From Punica granatum (taxonomy: Eukaryota; Streptophyta; Magnoliopsida; Myrtales; Lythraceae), in the NCBI RefSeq assembly GCF_007655135.1, contig NC_045129.1, positions 38,689,122 through 38,753,121 on the forward strand: a DNA stretch of 64,000 bases, written 5' to 3'. Both the position numbers and the translations under genes were made by a program. The stretch's first letter is position 1. Every line of letters begins with the position of its first letter. The notes under the pieces were generated by a model. The model was not told the DNA's origin. It did not search any database and was given only the letters and a program-made list of their open reading frames with translations. Positions 20,961-33,813 of this stretch are shown here, one piece after another.

Positions 20961-21694
20961 TCTAATTTATTTTTGTCCCTTCTAATTTTGATGTGACAGC
21001 AAAATATTCACAATTTATTAGTTTAGACTAATTCTCCTTCCTTATTGGCTAGCTAGCCTCCCACAGTCCTAAGGGAAAAAGCCTTACTTAGAAAACTTTC
21101 TTCTTTCCAATCAATTTCGATTATCGGGTCGAGACAGTGGATTTTATGATGGATGAAGGAGAGCCGTTAAAACATTAGTTAGGAGACAACAGGCGTTGCA
21201 TGAGCAGCAAGCACTGATGCTGAACCGCTGAACGGTGTTGTCACGCCATAGCATTTCTCTCCCGATCCATGAGCCTAGTCGTTTTCGGGATCAGCTTGTC
21301 CCGACCACGAGGTGTTTACGACATTGAAGATATCAAATATGGTATGATGGCCCAAAAATGCCAAAAAGGCTGCCGTCTCCGGTAACTAATTTTGGGCCAT
21401 AAAATCTGCGTCCAATCATATCAATCACTCGCATTATCGGACGAAAGCCCCAATCAGATATTTCCGCGCCGGAACAGAAAAGTCCACGTCCTCTCAAGGG
21501 TATTCTCGTCAAATCGCACCCGCTCCTATATAAACTCCACCGCCGTGCGGATCCGCCCATTTGTGGCCGAGACGGGCTCGCAAGCAACGCTCTCTCACAA
21601 TCCCGGCGTCGTTTTATAGCCTCTCATGCCGTTCCCTCCGACTCGCCGTCTCTCTCCGTCACGCGACTGAGGAAGGGAAGTCCACCGCCGTTTG
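20961..21694. promoter_or_regulatory. Promoter and 5' UTR of PGRL1, with TATA box at 21527-21534
   Basis: TATATAAA at 21527-21534 lies about 160 bp upstream of the ATG, in a suitable place for a start of transcription near 21560. The CT- and C-rich leader after it is typical of plant 5' UTRs. Plus- and minus-strand frames within 21333-21620 have no recognisable content. Confidence 0.6.
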
Positions 21695-24258
21695 ATGGCC
21701 GCGAGCTCCTCCTCTATAGCTCCTCAGCTGGTAGGACCGAGGGCCTCCAGACTTTCAGCTGCTGGCCGGGCCGCCGGAGCTCCGTTTCTGGTCCGGGTTT
21801 CCGCCAACGGTAGCGGAGCCACCGCCTGCAGCGCGAATGAGCTCGGACTTGCCCAGGGTCCTTCCTGCATATTCGTCGGGCCTATAGAGACTGCCAGCAA
21901 GGAAACGCTCGAAGCTCTGTACCGCCAAGTAGGTCTTAGTCTTGATTTTATCGATATCGGATTTCCACCGTTTTTAGCTTCTCGCGTTGTAGTTAGCTCA
22001 GTATTATGAAATTGTCGATTCTTACGAAGCTCATCAGTTGAAGTCGAAGATCTCATTGGTCGGTAGCTCGTCAATTTTGATGCTTGATAGGACTACCGCA
22101 GCATATTCAAATTCAATTACTCAATTACTGTTGCTATGATAGTAGTCGATCTCAATTTTCAGGAACTGGCCTCGTTAATGGATATTAAGCGCTCAGCTTG
22201 CAGTTTAGACTTGAGATTCGTATTACAGTGGCAAAGCAAACCTCTCGTAGTTGAGGGCATCTTGCCACCTGATAGACTATGGAAGTTTTAGGTCCATTAA
22301 GTACATGATTGTGTATTTTCATCTCTGAAGAGTACAGTGACAAGCCTTGGTTTATCGCAGCGTAGTGTTTTCATATTATTAATACTGCTCTCTGAAAGAA
22401 ATCACGCATTTACTACGTACAGGCTCGAGATGCTTACTATAGTGGCAAGCCTTTGATAGTTGACGACATGTTTGATAGAGTGGAGGTGAATTATGAAGTT
22501 CTTGAAAATTTATCGTCTTGTGCTCATTTCTCTTTCTGGCTTTTTGGTGCCCATGTTTTCTGACATGAACTTCAAAAACAGCTGAAGCTACGTCGGTATG
22601 GTTCAAAATCAGTAGTGAAGTACCCCCGCTGCAGTCTTCGGCGGCAATCAACGTATGCTGATGCAGAGGTGATTCTCTCTGAAGCCTTAATATACATAAT
22701 TAGATTCTAAGTTGGTGTTTTACAGAGCTCAATCCTATTTGCACAATATTTCATTCGTATAAATAAGAAACAGGCATAGTTGGAAGACTATTGAAGTTCT
22801 TGTTTGGGTCGGCGAATTACCTTTTTTTTCTTCACTGGAAGATTGATTGAAATGGATGTAGGGCAGGAAGATTTGTCTCAAGCTTTTACATTGGCGAGCA
22901 TATGGATACTGTTTCTCGCAGTTGGAGGCTCTGCTTTTCTTGTGCCTATCCTTTACACCGTTGGGCTAGCTTCTCAAGATGAATTTAACTCGGGATTTGC
23001 CTACAACAGCCAAGCCCTGCAGCTTATGGCCGTGGCTAATGGCTTTCTCTTCATGGCAATGGGATCGCTGATTGGCTATCCAATTGTGTCAGCCTCTGGT
23101 AAGATCCTCTGCCAGCGATTTGCTTGTATGTTATTTCTATTGGTTAGACTGTTATTATCCTAATCCAGGAATCTATTCAGGAACATTACCAGAACTCTCG
23201 TCTTGACTCAATACGAGAACTCGAGGATAACATTGTATTTGCACATGATTAAATCCATTTTTCTAACATTGGACCTTTTATTGAGCAAGTTAAGCAACAG
23301 TTTTGCATAAAATGAGTCCTGCTAAGGATTTCCATGGCAAAGAAAAAATGCAGCCAGAGGGAGAAAATGCCTTACCATTAAGTTTCGAATAAAAATAATT
23401 CTTTTGAATTAGGAGCAGTTGGATGCGGCTAGTTAAGTGTTGGTCTCTAGACCTCATTTTTATTTGACTGCTGAAGTCATGCTTTACTGAGCTCTGTTTT
23501 TTCTCACAGTGAAAGTGCTCCAAGGTCTGTGGAGGAATGACTTGGCTGCATTGAAAGGGGCTTGCCCGAATTGTGGGGAGGAGGTCAGTCAGAACACTAA
23601 CTCTTTGTCCAGAAAAGGCTTGACGATGTATAATTTATATCTATATATAAATATATATAGATACATGTATATACGAATGACCTTTTGTCATAATTTGGAG
23701 AGTATTAGAATTTTACCAGTTATCCTTGCTAACTAGTGATATTTCTATGCAGGTCTTTGCATTTGTAAAGTCAGATCAATCTAATGCCTCCCCTCATAAA
23801 GCAGATTGCCATGTCTGTGAATCTGGATTGGAATTCCGCACAAAGGCTGAGGTATGGAATGCTCCTGTCTCACAGTTTTATACTTGTTTAACCTTCAGAT
23901 AAAAATGAAGAAATAAAGACATGCTGCGATCAATTTACAAACAAAAGGATGGTTTCAAGATGTACGTTTCTGTTGGCAGATATAGTTAATTTCTCATTTC
24001 CCTCCCTTTAGATAAACACGCTTTAGCAAATCTTTCTTTCAGAAAGGTACTCTCCACTTTGCGAATGATTCGTACAGTTGGATGATGCAATTACAAGGGT
24101 TTACTATTTATTGAATCCATGTTTGAGCGTTTATTGATCACGCTGAGCCTTTATTTGCTGTCCAGAAATCTGTCTCCAAACTTGGGCGGAGGTGGGTTTA
24201 TGGCCGCATATACCTCGTTTCGAGGAGAGGGAGAGGTCGACAGCAAAGATGGATTTAA
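21695..24258 (+). CDS. PGRL1: PGR5-like protein 1 (PGRL1), chloroplastic
   Basis: Seven exons: 21695-21928, 22423-22485, 22582-22668, 22867-23098, 23510-23583, 23753-23851 and 24166-24258. All have GT-AG introns and the frame is kept, giving 293 residues. The N-terminus (MAASSSS...) is a Ser/Ala-rich transit peptide. GPSCIFVGPIETASKETLEA and KPLIVDDMFDRVELKLR are PGRL1 hallmarks. Two membrane spans follow (about 134-155 and 178-200), then ACPNCGEEVF and DCHVCE, the conserved CxxC pairs. PGRL1 acts with PGR5 in antimycin-sensitive cyclic electron flow around photosystem I in thylakoids, and its cysteines are redox-active. The codon before the first ATG is TTG and was not used. The transit peptide looks shorter than in Arabidopsis (about 324 residues in total, from memory). 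Confidence 0.93.
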
Positions 24259-25071
24259 TCCCCCTTGTACAACAGCATATAGAAATTCTTTCCAGCCGAC
24301 CAAAAATCTATGGTTTGTTTGTGGCTGCAAGACAGATGGTATACTCGAAGTTCCCTTACAACAGGAAACAGAAATCCTCATTCCGCTTGTTTTATCCAAT
24401 AAATACATATTAGCAAGAAAGGCAGACCTTATAAGATGGTATTTCATAGTTGCTATGTACTGAAGACTGATCTATTGAATTATTTTAGTGATTGTTTTCT
24501 CCTGTATTACCGATCTGTAGTATTGCTTTTTGAGCAAAATATACTGCATATCTCGTCCCAGGTAATATCGACCAGGATGAAATCAGCTCCAAGCTTTACT
24601 GTCAAAGATATTTCTTGCACTCAAAGTATTAGGACCATATGGAACCTAATATGAAAGAACGTATAGAAGAAAACTGGTTCTGACTTTCGTATAGAATGGC
24701 AGCTTCCTCGGACGAGTATGCTGTCATGATATAAGGAGACTGTCCTGAGATAAAACTATCAAGAAATTGTGGTAGTGTCGCTTCATTTGAAGATCGAGAC
24801 AAATCTTTGATAAGCATTCTCTGACAAGCTATAATCATACATCAGTAAACCTGCAAGGCCCTTCTCAAATGCGAGTCCTGAAACAGCTATCCAATGGGGA
24901 AGAAAAAGAAAGAAAAACCAAAAACAAGGAGCTACTGCTGCTCTTCAAAATTAAATCTTGATACATCAAGACAAAAAAGTCGAATAACATTAGCAAATAA
25001 TTGACAGTTTTTGATCTTCGGGGGCATAGCCGGGCTTTCCGACCCTAACTTTGCCCACGTGTCCATCAAAA
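24259..25071. other. Convergent 3' region between PGRL1 and the RAB5IF-like gene
   Basis: It holds the 3' UTR of PGRL1 and, on the opposite strand, that of the RAB5IF-like gene. No other coding or RNA feature is recognised. The long frame at 24119-24463 is a frame-shifted reading through the last PGRL1 exon. Confidence 0.6.
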
Positions 25072-26448
25072 TCAGAAGTGTGCCAAGCTGTAGACTAGAA
25101 TCCAAGCAAGCTGCAAGGCAAAGGTAACGATGCCTAAGTTAATTTCTGAAAGAGCATTCTTTCTCTACAAACACGGGGGAACAGGGAAGGGATGCCGACA
25201 GACCAGAAAGAGAGTCAAGGATGCGAACAACCCCTCCTGAAGGAGAGCCCCATGACCACCATACTCTTCCTCATCAATCTTTAATACCATTGCGTAGTAG
25301 CCATAGATGATCCCAGATGATAGCACCAAAAACCTGCAGCGCATTCCAGAATCTAAATAAATAACTCCCCCAGAAGTAGAATCCTCACCCCCATAAGCAT
25401 CTTTCATTTTTAAGGTTACAACACAGGGAGCGCCATCACAAACTTTTAACAGTACAGATGTTCTCAGGGATACATGTTTGGGTCATGGATTCAATATACC
25501 AGACCATTGGAGAATGACCGGAACTGAAAGAGGAGCTGCTCTACTGGCACTACTGCCCACTGGTAAATTTCTGTCTTAAGAGTCCCAACCAAAGACGGGA
25601 GGAGTATGCGGATAGTTTTAACCATTCGGCTAAGGTTCTGAGATACTATCACATTCAGGTAGGAATTTACAGACCACCGAGGGCACAATTATCAGCATAA
25701 TATTTTGCCCAATTTAGTGGAGGCTCCTAAACTTAACTAATTCATAGCTTAATTAATAGCAAGTACTTCATCCAATCGACGGCTTTCGAAGCATGAAATT
25801 GGCCAAACACAGAAGCATCCAGAAGGGGAGGTGGAACAACTTACATGACTATCCATATGCCCCCAGCCAACGGTATGGCACCGCAGAGCAACCCGCACAC
25901 GAGCGCCACGAATTGTCGTATCCAGTGCAATGCATCTCCCAGCTGATCCTGCAATGGCGGAAAGGAAACATCAATTGTAGCTTCACAACATGCTAATAAG
26001 AAGTCCAGAATAATAAAGGTTATTGCTTGAAAAGTTGCACGCATCTACTGCATATCAAACTTCAATTGCAGTATACGATCACGGCGATCAAGGGAAAGAC
26101 AGTAGGAATTCACACATACAAACACCACAGCCTATAATCTGATTCAACTACTCATTAAAGCATAAGCTCCATGAACATTGCAGATTGAGGTACAGTTACA
26201 TCTTCCTATCGAATTGGAATGGATTGCAGGCTCTATAATCTGATCTAACGCAGAACCAAAAAAAAAAAAGAAAGGCCGTTGCTTGACTTCGATATGATGA
26301 ATGAAGATAGAATTGCAGCGAAAACGGAGCTTACCTTGTCCCACGAGGCTTCTGGATCCAACCATTTAGCCAATTTCAGTTTGAACGGAGACAGATGTCC
26401 GTTCGTGTGTTGTTGCACATGGAGCTTCACCGATTTGCCTTCCTTCAT
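25072..26448 (-). CDS. RAB5IF/OPTI-like small ER membrane protein
   Basis: Four exons on the minus strand: 26448-26335, 25948-25845, 25333-25204 and 25110-25072. Frame is kept, giving 128 residues. MKEGKSVKLH and KLAKWLDPEASWDK precede DQLGDALHWIRQFVALVCGL, two or three membrane helices, KIDEEEYGGHGALLQEGLFA and a hydrophobic end, LAWILVYSLAHF. The HWIRQ and IDEEEYGG blocks match RAB5IF (C20orf24). In mammals RAB5IF/OPTI pairs with TMCO1 in the multipass translocon that helps insert membrane proteins at the ER. The plant role is inferred. An upstream in-frame GTG at 26499 is not used. The exon 3 donor is GTCTGT, weak but required to reach the conserved C-terminus. Confidence 0.85.
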
Positions 26449-28009
26449 GATTGAAAAGATCGGAGAATCTCCGGCGAAGGAAACTAAAGTTCCAACCACG
26501 AGTTAGAGCGGGAAGATGTGGTCGGGTTGCTTCGGAGATCGGATCCCTGCGAGCTAGGGCTTCGATTCCACCATAAATCAACTCCGCGACGAAGAGGATG
26601 AGCAGTGCATTCCTTCTTATTCTATTATTTTAATATCGCAAAATTATTAGATTAATAATAATAAAAAAGGAGAGAGAGAGAGAGAGAAAGACGTAGTGGA
26701 GTGGATGATGTGATCATGATGATTGATCAGAAAAAGACGGACTCGTTTGATCTGGAAAATAATCTTTTGAGCTATTACCAGTTCGCCCCTTAAACTTTAT
26801 AAGGTTTTAAAATACATCCCGTAGTCTCAGTTTTTGGCATTTTACCCCCGCATCGTGCTGCCTGTGAACATAACATCTCCCACCAAGAACATCGAACGAC
26901 CATAGAATTAACAGAGGATGTCAGCCAACGGATATGCGAGGAGCCCCGCACCGTGTCCTAAAAGGTATAATATCCTAACACATGCATATAATCGACATGT
27001 AAAAACTGTAAGTAAGATATTTCTCTTTCGCATAATTTATGTTTCTAACTCATGCTGCCGTTTATGTATATACTCATTGCACCATGCTCACGGGCCTCAT
27101 CCAGCAAAGAATACTATAAAACCGATGAGTCGAATTCTACAATGGGGTACGGAACAGAATGGCCTGATATATCAATTATCAAGACTTCGGGTGTGAACAT
27201 GAAAAATTTTCCTACTCCATATCCTTTTCATATCATTCGGTCATGATCGACAACTGGTGATATGGGCTCTCTTTCGAAGATGTATTGGTCTGGGCCGTTT
27301 GTGTGAAGCCTAAAGCCCGCCTTTGGAATACCTGGGCCCAGCCCATCATGATCTGCCTAATTTTGCACCTCGATGTTGAAGGATGCATCATTTTGCTCCT
27401 TGAAGTCTTACATTGATGCCGTCTGCACTCCTAAGTCGCCAATATGCACCCTGAAGTTCGCACTTCGCATCGCATTAAAATGTTACCGTTGTTTGGGAGG
27501 TCGTCACTATCTGATATAACGATCTAACTCACACAATAATTCAACTTAAACTATCATGTAATATGACTCGCGTTATTCCACTACAGGAATAATATATATT
27601 CAAACTGCCTATTATTTCTTTGATTGGGGTAGAACTACTCTCACGTATCAGTTTGATGGTGTACTATGTCATACCCATCAGTGAGGCTTTAATCGCTATG
27701 TGAAGCGCATCCGGGTTATGTTTCCCGAATACATGCATGTAATACGGCACTTTAATGAGGTTTTGGTCTTTGACGATGCAGGGAAAACAACAAAACTTGA
27801 GGGTGCAAATGTGAAATTCTCCCGCGAGATATTTTTCCGCGACTGCATTTTGAAAGCGCGTGGGAAGGAGAGAGAACCTTTCCTTCGTTATTTAAAAAAC
27901 AAAGACAAATAAATCTTTCTGGAAAAAAAAAAGAAAAAGAAAAAAAACAAAAGCCAAAACCGCCAACGAGTCATCGCTGTGTTCCTCCCTTCAAAGCAAA
28001 TCACATATC

Positions 28010-28041
<32 letters not shown>

Positions 28042-28209
28042 ATATATTCAATTCCTTCAATCCCTCTCTCTCTCTCTCCGTGTATCGGTCCGTCGTCTGT
28101 CTGCGGGCCTAGGAACCATCGAGGAGTACCGGAAGGATTCCATTTCGCCGTTGCTCGGCTGCTGCTTCTCCATTTCTTTGGGTTTGAGCATCGGGGGGAG
28201 AGAAGAAAC
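26449..28209. other. Divergent spacer between the RAB5IF-like gene and ORP3
   Basis: It contains the 5' UTR/promoter of the RAB5IF-like gene with a GA microsatellite (about 26668-26690) and AT-rich unique DNA. The stretches near 26760-26880 and 27360-27480 look like old element pieces with no clear ends. The ORP3 leader has a CT microsatellite at about 28010-28078. The 70-residue plus-strand frame at 27700 has no recognisable features. Confidence 0.5.
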
Positions 28210-31200
28210 ATGGGAAGCCCCAAGAAGAACCAGAACAAGGGCTTCTTTGCCGCCATGACCTCCGGCATCTCCATGTTCGGCAACGCCATCCACAGATCCG
28301 TCAACGGGTGCCCTCTCCTTCTCCCCCTCTCTTATCTCTTTCTGCTTGTCAACTCATTCGGTCGTCCGATCATCCATGATTTAATTCGGGATTCGGTAGC
28401 GAATTGCTGCAGTTTGAAGTCCCTGTAGCTTCTTTCCGCTGCAGATTGGGTTGTTTTTCCATCGGGGATTGACTTTTCATACTTGTTTGATGCACGATCT
28501 GCTGATTGTGCGTCACTTGCTTGTCATCATGACCCGAAGAAGCTGAATTGAACAATCACATATGCTTTTGGCTTATAGCTGGAAATTGGAATTGAATTCC
28601 AAGCTTCACTCGAGCTCTTCCAATCCTCGTGGTATTGCCTGCTGTTCCAGCATAGAACTTGCACCCAGCTGGTGTTTGAGCTGCTAGATGATCTGGTCGA
28701 TGTAGGAATTTCGAGCTCGTAGGGACATGTTGCATACCATCTCAATGCTCCTAGATTTGGGATACCCGTTTAGGTGGATGGAGAGGGCCTTGCAAAGTTA
28801 TAGTTTATGCTGTGGCCGTCATTAGATATGCTCACCTGAAACTTCTTGGACTTCTTTGACAACAGTTTGGAAATGCAGTACTGCTTGCGTTTGGTTTTCG
28901 AGTTGGATTATGATCTAACTCAACTTGATTTCGTGCAATGATTGCAAGTTTTGACGAATATATTGATGTGTGAAAATATATATATATATATATATGTATG
29001 TATAAATATAGATGTGAAAGTAGATGGAGAATTTATTATTAAAAAGTTTATTATAAAATGGTTAGGGAAAAGTATGAGTGAAAAATTATTATTAAATGGA
29101 AGAAAAAAGAAAAAATAGTAATGATTATATTGTTGAATTTCGGGAAAAATAGAGTTGAGTTGGGTAAAGTTGGATTATTATCCAAAAACCAAACGGATAA
29201 TTTAGTTAGGTCTGACAACATGTCAATGGTATGGTGATTTTGGGGCAATTACGATTATGTAATCCGGAAGCCCCTCCGTTTTTGCTTGATATGGCAGAAA
29301 ATGTTGTAAAATTTATGCATTTGTATTGTGACTCTGTGATCTTTGATTGCTTTGTAATCGATACTGATGCTTGTTTATTCTGAATGGTTCTCTTCCCTCT
29401 TCTTTCCAGCTTGCTTGGTTATGAGGGACTAGAAGTCATAAATCCTGAGGGAGGTAAAGAAGATGCGGAGGAGGAAGCTCATAAGGGAAGATGGAGGCAG
29501 GAGGTATGCTATTCCGTGCATTATTTACAGTCATGTACTGTTATTCTTGTGTTCCAAAATCTTAAGGATGACGATTTCCTTCATTTTCTAGGACCGAGAC
29601 AGTTACTGGAAGATGATGCAAAAATATATTGGTTCAGATGTCACATCGATGGTGACACTTCCTGTTCTCATTTTTGAGCCAATGACTATGATTCAGAAAA
29701 TGGCAGAGGTTTGCGTGCCGTGCTTGGGAATTTATTCATGTTTTGTCCCCCTTTCTTTTAAGCCAATACTTACTGAAATACTACAATTATGTGATGACAG
29801 TTGATGGAATATTCTCACTTATTGGATAAGGCAGATGAATGTGAGGATCCCTACATGCGATTGGTCTATGCAAGTAAGTATACTTCTTGGATACTTATTT
29901 CCAGACTACTGAAGCTGGTCCACTTGGCTGACTAATTTTGTTAATGAACTCTCAGCTTCATGGGCCATATCAGTCTATTATGCCTATCAGAGAACCTGGA
30001 AGCCATTCAATCCTATTCTTGGCGAGACCTACGAGCTGACGAATCATGGTGGTATTACATTTATCTCGGAGCAGGTGAGTCTGTGGTAATAATGGAACTA
30101 CTCGTCTGTCGTTTTATCTTTATTCAATATTTTTGGTGCATGCTAACGTTTCATAGTGTTGTGCAGTCCTTTCTCCTCATCCATTTCTCTCTTCTTGTGG
30201 CCTACTTAATCAGTTTTTGACAATGCCTTAATGCATCTCTTTCTGAGAGATAAGAACAGCATTTAATTGGCGTTGATCTGATAGTATTTGCTGTCTGTCT
30301 TAGGTGAGTCATCATCCTCCTATGAGTGCTGGGCATGCAGAAAATGAGCATTTCGCTTATGATGTGACATCAAAGTTGAAAACAAAATTCTTAGGGAACT
30401 CTCTTGACGTTTACCCTGTAGGAAGGTAAAGACACGCTTCTCCTAGTAGACAATAATTGCAATTGGCATGCATATATGTATCTTCGAACACTTGGACAGA
30501 CCCATATAACTTCTCTGACCTGAATGCAGAACACGCGTGACTCTCAAACGCGATGGTGTGGTTCTAGATTTAGTTCCCCCTCCCACTAAGGTAAACAACC
30601 TGATCTTCGGAAGGACTTGGGTCGATTCACCTGGGGAGATGATCATGACAAACTTGGCTACGGGAGACAAAGCTGTACTGTACTTTCAACCATGTGGCTG
30701 GTTTGGGTAAATAGCAGATCTCTTTGTTGCATGGCATATCATGCGCTATCTGCCAGCGGCACTAAATTGAATATTGTTGTTGATTGCAGAGCCGGTCGTT
30801 ATGAGGTGGATGGATATGTTTATAATGCAGCTGAAGAGCCAAAGATATTGATGACAGGGAAGTGGAATGAATCAATGAGTTACCAACCATGTGATATGGA
30901 AGGGGAGCCCCTTCCGGGTACAGAGCTAAAAGAGGTTTGTATCTTTATCCGTGCTAATGAATCAATACTCATAGCCCACAGGGACTGTCTTCTCAAATTC
31001 TTTTTAAAATGTTAGTCTGGAATCTCACCAACTACTGCTTTTCATTGGCATTCTGCAGGTCTGGCATGTTGCCCCGGTGCCAGAAAATGACAAATTTCAG
31101 TACACCTATTTCGCACACAAGTTGAACAGCTTAGAGACTGCTCCGAAGAAGCTATTGGCATCAGATTCTCGGCTTCGTCCCGATAGATATGCACTTGAGA

Positions 31201-31582
31201 AGGGTGATATATCGAAGGCTGGTGCCGAGAAGAGCAGGTATAACTCTCTCTTTATCAGATCTTTATGCTAGGAAGTTGTTTTTAAACATATTCTTTGGAG
31301 GTCTGGTTTTTATGTTTTCCCTCCCAATCTTTCAGTTTGGAGGAGAGGCAAAGAGCAGAAAAGAGAAACCGGGAGGCCCAGGGCCATAATTTCGCACCTA
31401 GATGGTTTGATTTAACCGATGAGGTCACCCCTACGCCCTGGGGAGACTTGGAAGTGTACCAGTACAATGGGAAATACTCCGAACACCGGGCTGCTGTGGA
31501 TAGCTCTGACAGCATCGACGAGACTGATGTCAGATCTGTTGACTTCAACCCATGGCAATACGGTAATCTCTCCACGGAATGA
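28210..31582 (+). CDS. ORP3: Oxysterol-binding protein-related protein 3 (ORP3-type)
   Basis: Ten exons: 28210-28307, 29410-29503, 29592-29708, 29801-29873, 29956-30074, 30304-30425, 30530-30706, 30790-30934, 31059-31237 and 31336-31582. Together they give 456 residues, the usual size for plant ORP3. There is no PH domain. The lipid-binding OSBP domain fills the protein: [44 protein letters not shown] and the signature EQVSHHPP across the exon 5/6 junction. Later blocks are [23 protein letters not shown] and [10 protein letters not shown]. Plant ORP3 proteins bind sterols and are linked to ER membranes through VAP proteins. Intron 1 carries a MITE (28888-29195). All introns are GT-AG. Confidence 0.94.
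28888..29195. mobile_element. MITE in ORP3 intron 1 (CGTTTGGTTTT terminal repeats)
   Basis: It begins CGTTTGGTTTTCGAGTTGGA and ends TCCAAAAACCAAACG, the inverse. The AT-rich interior is close to that of 53281-53575, including a TA-repeat block and the TTATTATTAAATGGA-like run. It has no coding capacity. The TGTTTGG-type end recalls Tourist/Harbinger-like or hAT-like MITEs; the superfamily is not settled. Confidence 0.75.
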
Positions 31583-32577
31583 GAGGACGTGCCCGGTTGT
31601 TGATGTTTTCTGGCTTTCTGCTGGCTGCTATTTCGATCTTTGGGTTTGGAACTTTGGTGTGAAATCTTACGTTTTTCCTAGATTGCCTCGATAAGATTAT
31701 ATTTACAGTAGATTTTTCATTTGTTAAATCTCATTTTGGATATTATTTTCTCTTGTATCACCAAACTGCATGTCGTGCTAGCGCGATGTCAGAACCAAAG
31801 ATATATTTCTGTGTAGTGAAGGAAGTTCATACAAATGCTTTCCTCCTCATTCTTCGATCCGATTTGAGTTCACTCTAAACGCGCTGCAGAAGTATAGAGG
31901 AGAAGAAAAATGAACTTGCAGTCGTTTATATAATAATCGCAGAATGACCGCCTTGGGGTTGGTTGTATTCCATTATTATTGTTTATTTTATATTATATAT
32001 CCAGTGAACGAGACATGTCCCAATTTTGGTCATTTTCCATTTGAATGTTTACATTCCAATTCGATCCATCATAAAAGCTCGTTGACACTGCGGCTTCAGC
32101 CATCACATCTGACCATGTGAGGAAACACCGAAAAGTGTCTTACGATGTCAGCTAGCTTAGTCATAAATATCTGAAAACGCTTTGTATATACGTGATCCGG
32201 ATCGGTGTGGGGTCTGCCCGGATGTTTTATATGCAAGTGGTGCAGCCGTCTCATTCAAGTAAAAGATATGGCTGTCATGACTCGTACATCTCGGCCGAGT
32301 GGTCTCGGGATTTTCCTTGAGTGAAAAGAAATGGTGAGCTTTGCTTGTATGGCAAGGTTAACAACGTCCAGGTGCAACGAGTGGGCCTGGCCCACGACTA
32401 AGTGAGCAAAAGTTGGCCCAGCCCACGACAATAGTGGGATCGATCCTCCACTTGTTTCCAACTTCTTTCCCTTCTCGACCGGAAATCTCCTTAATGCAAT
32501 TGCAATTCCAATTCCCACATCCTACTCAAGGAGAAGGATTCTTTCTTTCTTTCTTTTATATATATATATATATTAAA
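31583..32577. other. ORP3 3' UTR and spacer
   Basis: The 3' UTR probably ends near 31740-31830, where AT-rich sequence with possible poly(A) signals occurs. The rest holds no gene or RNA that I recognise. A CT/TA microsatellite (32541-32572) borders the next element. Confidence 0.5.
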
Positions 32578-33003
32578 GGGTAAATTACACTGGTGGTTCA
32601 AAAAATTTTACAAATATTTCAATGTGGTACAAAATATTTTTTTTGCTATTTGATGATACAAAATGTTTCGAAATTGTTTCAGTATAATACAAACCGTTAT
32701 CTCCCTATTGACGCCGTCAAGCCGTCTTTACAAGATCTGTAATTTTTGCACCATCACGTAACTTACGTAAAACATTTTGTACTATTAAATTACAACTTCA
32801 AAACATTTTGTACCATCATATAACGTCCCACAAAAACTGATTTTGCACCATCAGCGTCGATTTGACGGCGTCAATGGTGAGATGACGGTTTGTACTATAC
32901 TGAAATAAATTTAAAACATTTTGTACCATCAAGTAGCAAAAATAAAATTTGTACCATATTGAAACATTTGTAAAATTTTTTGAACCACCAGTGTAATTTA
33001 CCG
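32578..33003. mobile_element. Mutator-like MITE with long inverted ends and 9-bp target duplication
   Basis: The left end GGTAAATTACACTGGTGGTT and the right end AACCACCAGTGTAATTTACC are exact inverses. The similarity continues inward for roughly 150 bp (GTGGTACAAAAT against ATTTTGTACCAT, and so on). TATATTAAA flanks it at 32569-32577 and 33004-33012, a 9-bp direct repeat as made by Mutator transposases. It is noncoding. The pair of long inverted arms could fold into a hairpin RNA. Confidence 0.82.
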
Positions 33004-33200
33004 TATATTAAAACATGTCCATCATGCTTATGGAGAGGGTACAGAGTTGTCCCCTACTCTCGGCGAACCACACTTTCTTCTTTTTATAAATTTTTTAATT
33101 CTTCTCATATATTAAAAGGGCCCATCATGCTTATGGAGAGAGTACAGAGTTGTCTCCTATTCGCGGCGAACCACACTTTTTTCTTTTTACAATTTTTTTA
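33004..33200. repeat. Tandem duplication, unit about 104 bp
   Basis: TATATTAAAA...CCATCATGCTTATGGAGAG...GGCGAACCACACTTT occurs at 33004 and again at 33108 with minor changes. The first copy starts with the right target duplication of the neighbouring MITE. Confidence 0.8.
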
Positions 33201-33813
33201 GTTTTTTTATTAATCGATGTACAAATTATTTCTAAGGTGTATATTGCGTAGCATCCAAATGTCCAATGCATCTGATTATTTTATGTGCAAGTAAGGCCGG
33301 CCAATAAGGTGATAAAATTCTTCTAATTGTGATTTCTTTCCAATCATAAGACTCGCACGTAATACTTTAATTTAATGTCTTAATCAATTGAAGTACACAT
33401 ATTATTTTTATAAAGATGCGAGGAAAATAAAAGGAAGGGGAAAATAAATGATAGGTAAGATGCGAAGTTATGTATTTGGCGAAAAGTCTTTACAAATCCT
33501 CCACTCTCGGTATTTATAGGCCATATGACGCATTCCATGCCAAAGAATGGACAAGTTACAATAATCGGAGCAATTAATGCTATCTAAGGAACATATAACC
33601 AATGTGATAAGGAAATCACTCATTCAATGCCTAATAAAGTTTAAATCAAATCGCATCTAAGCTAATAAGGAAAGCCACACAAACTAACAGCTCATTACCA
33701 TGTCTCGGCCACATTTCCTTTGGTTAGCATCGAATCTTGCCTTTCCCGGAATCCAGTTGTCTTTCCTTATCTTTGGCTGACCAAATTTGGGTTCAGCAGA
33801 CCGGACACCATCT

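Noticed and set aside
26336..26581. 71-residue minus-strand frame at 26581-26366 as start of the RAB5IF-like gene
   Set aside because: It is in another frame from the conserved MKEGKSVKLH start and overlaps the leader.
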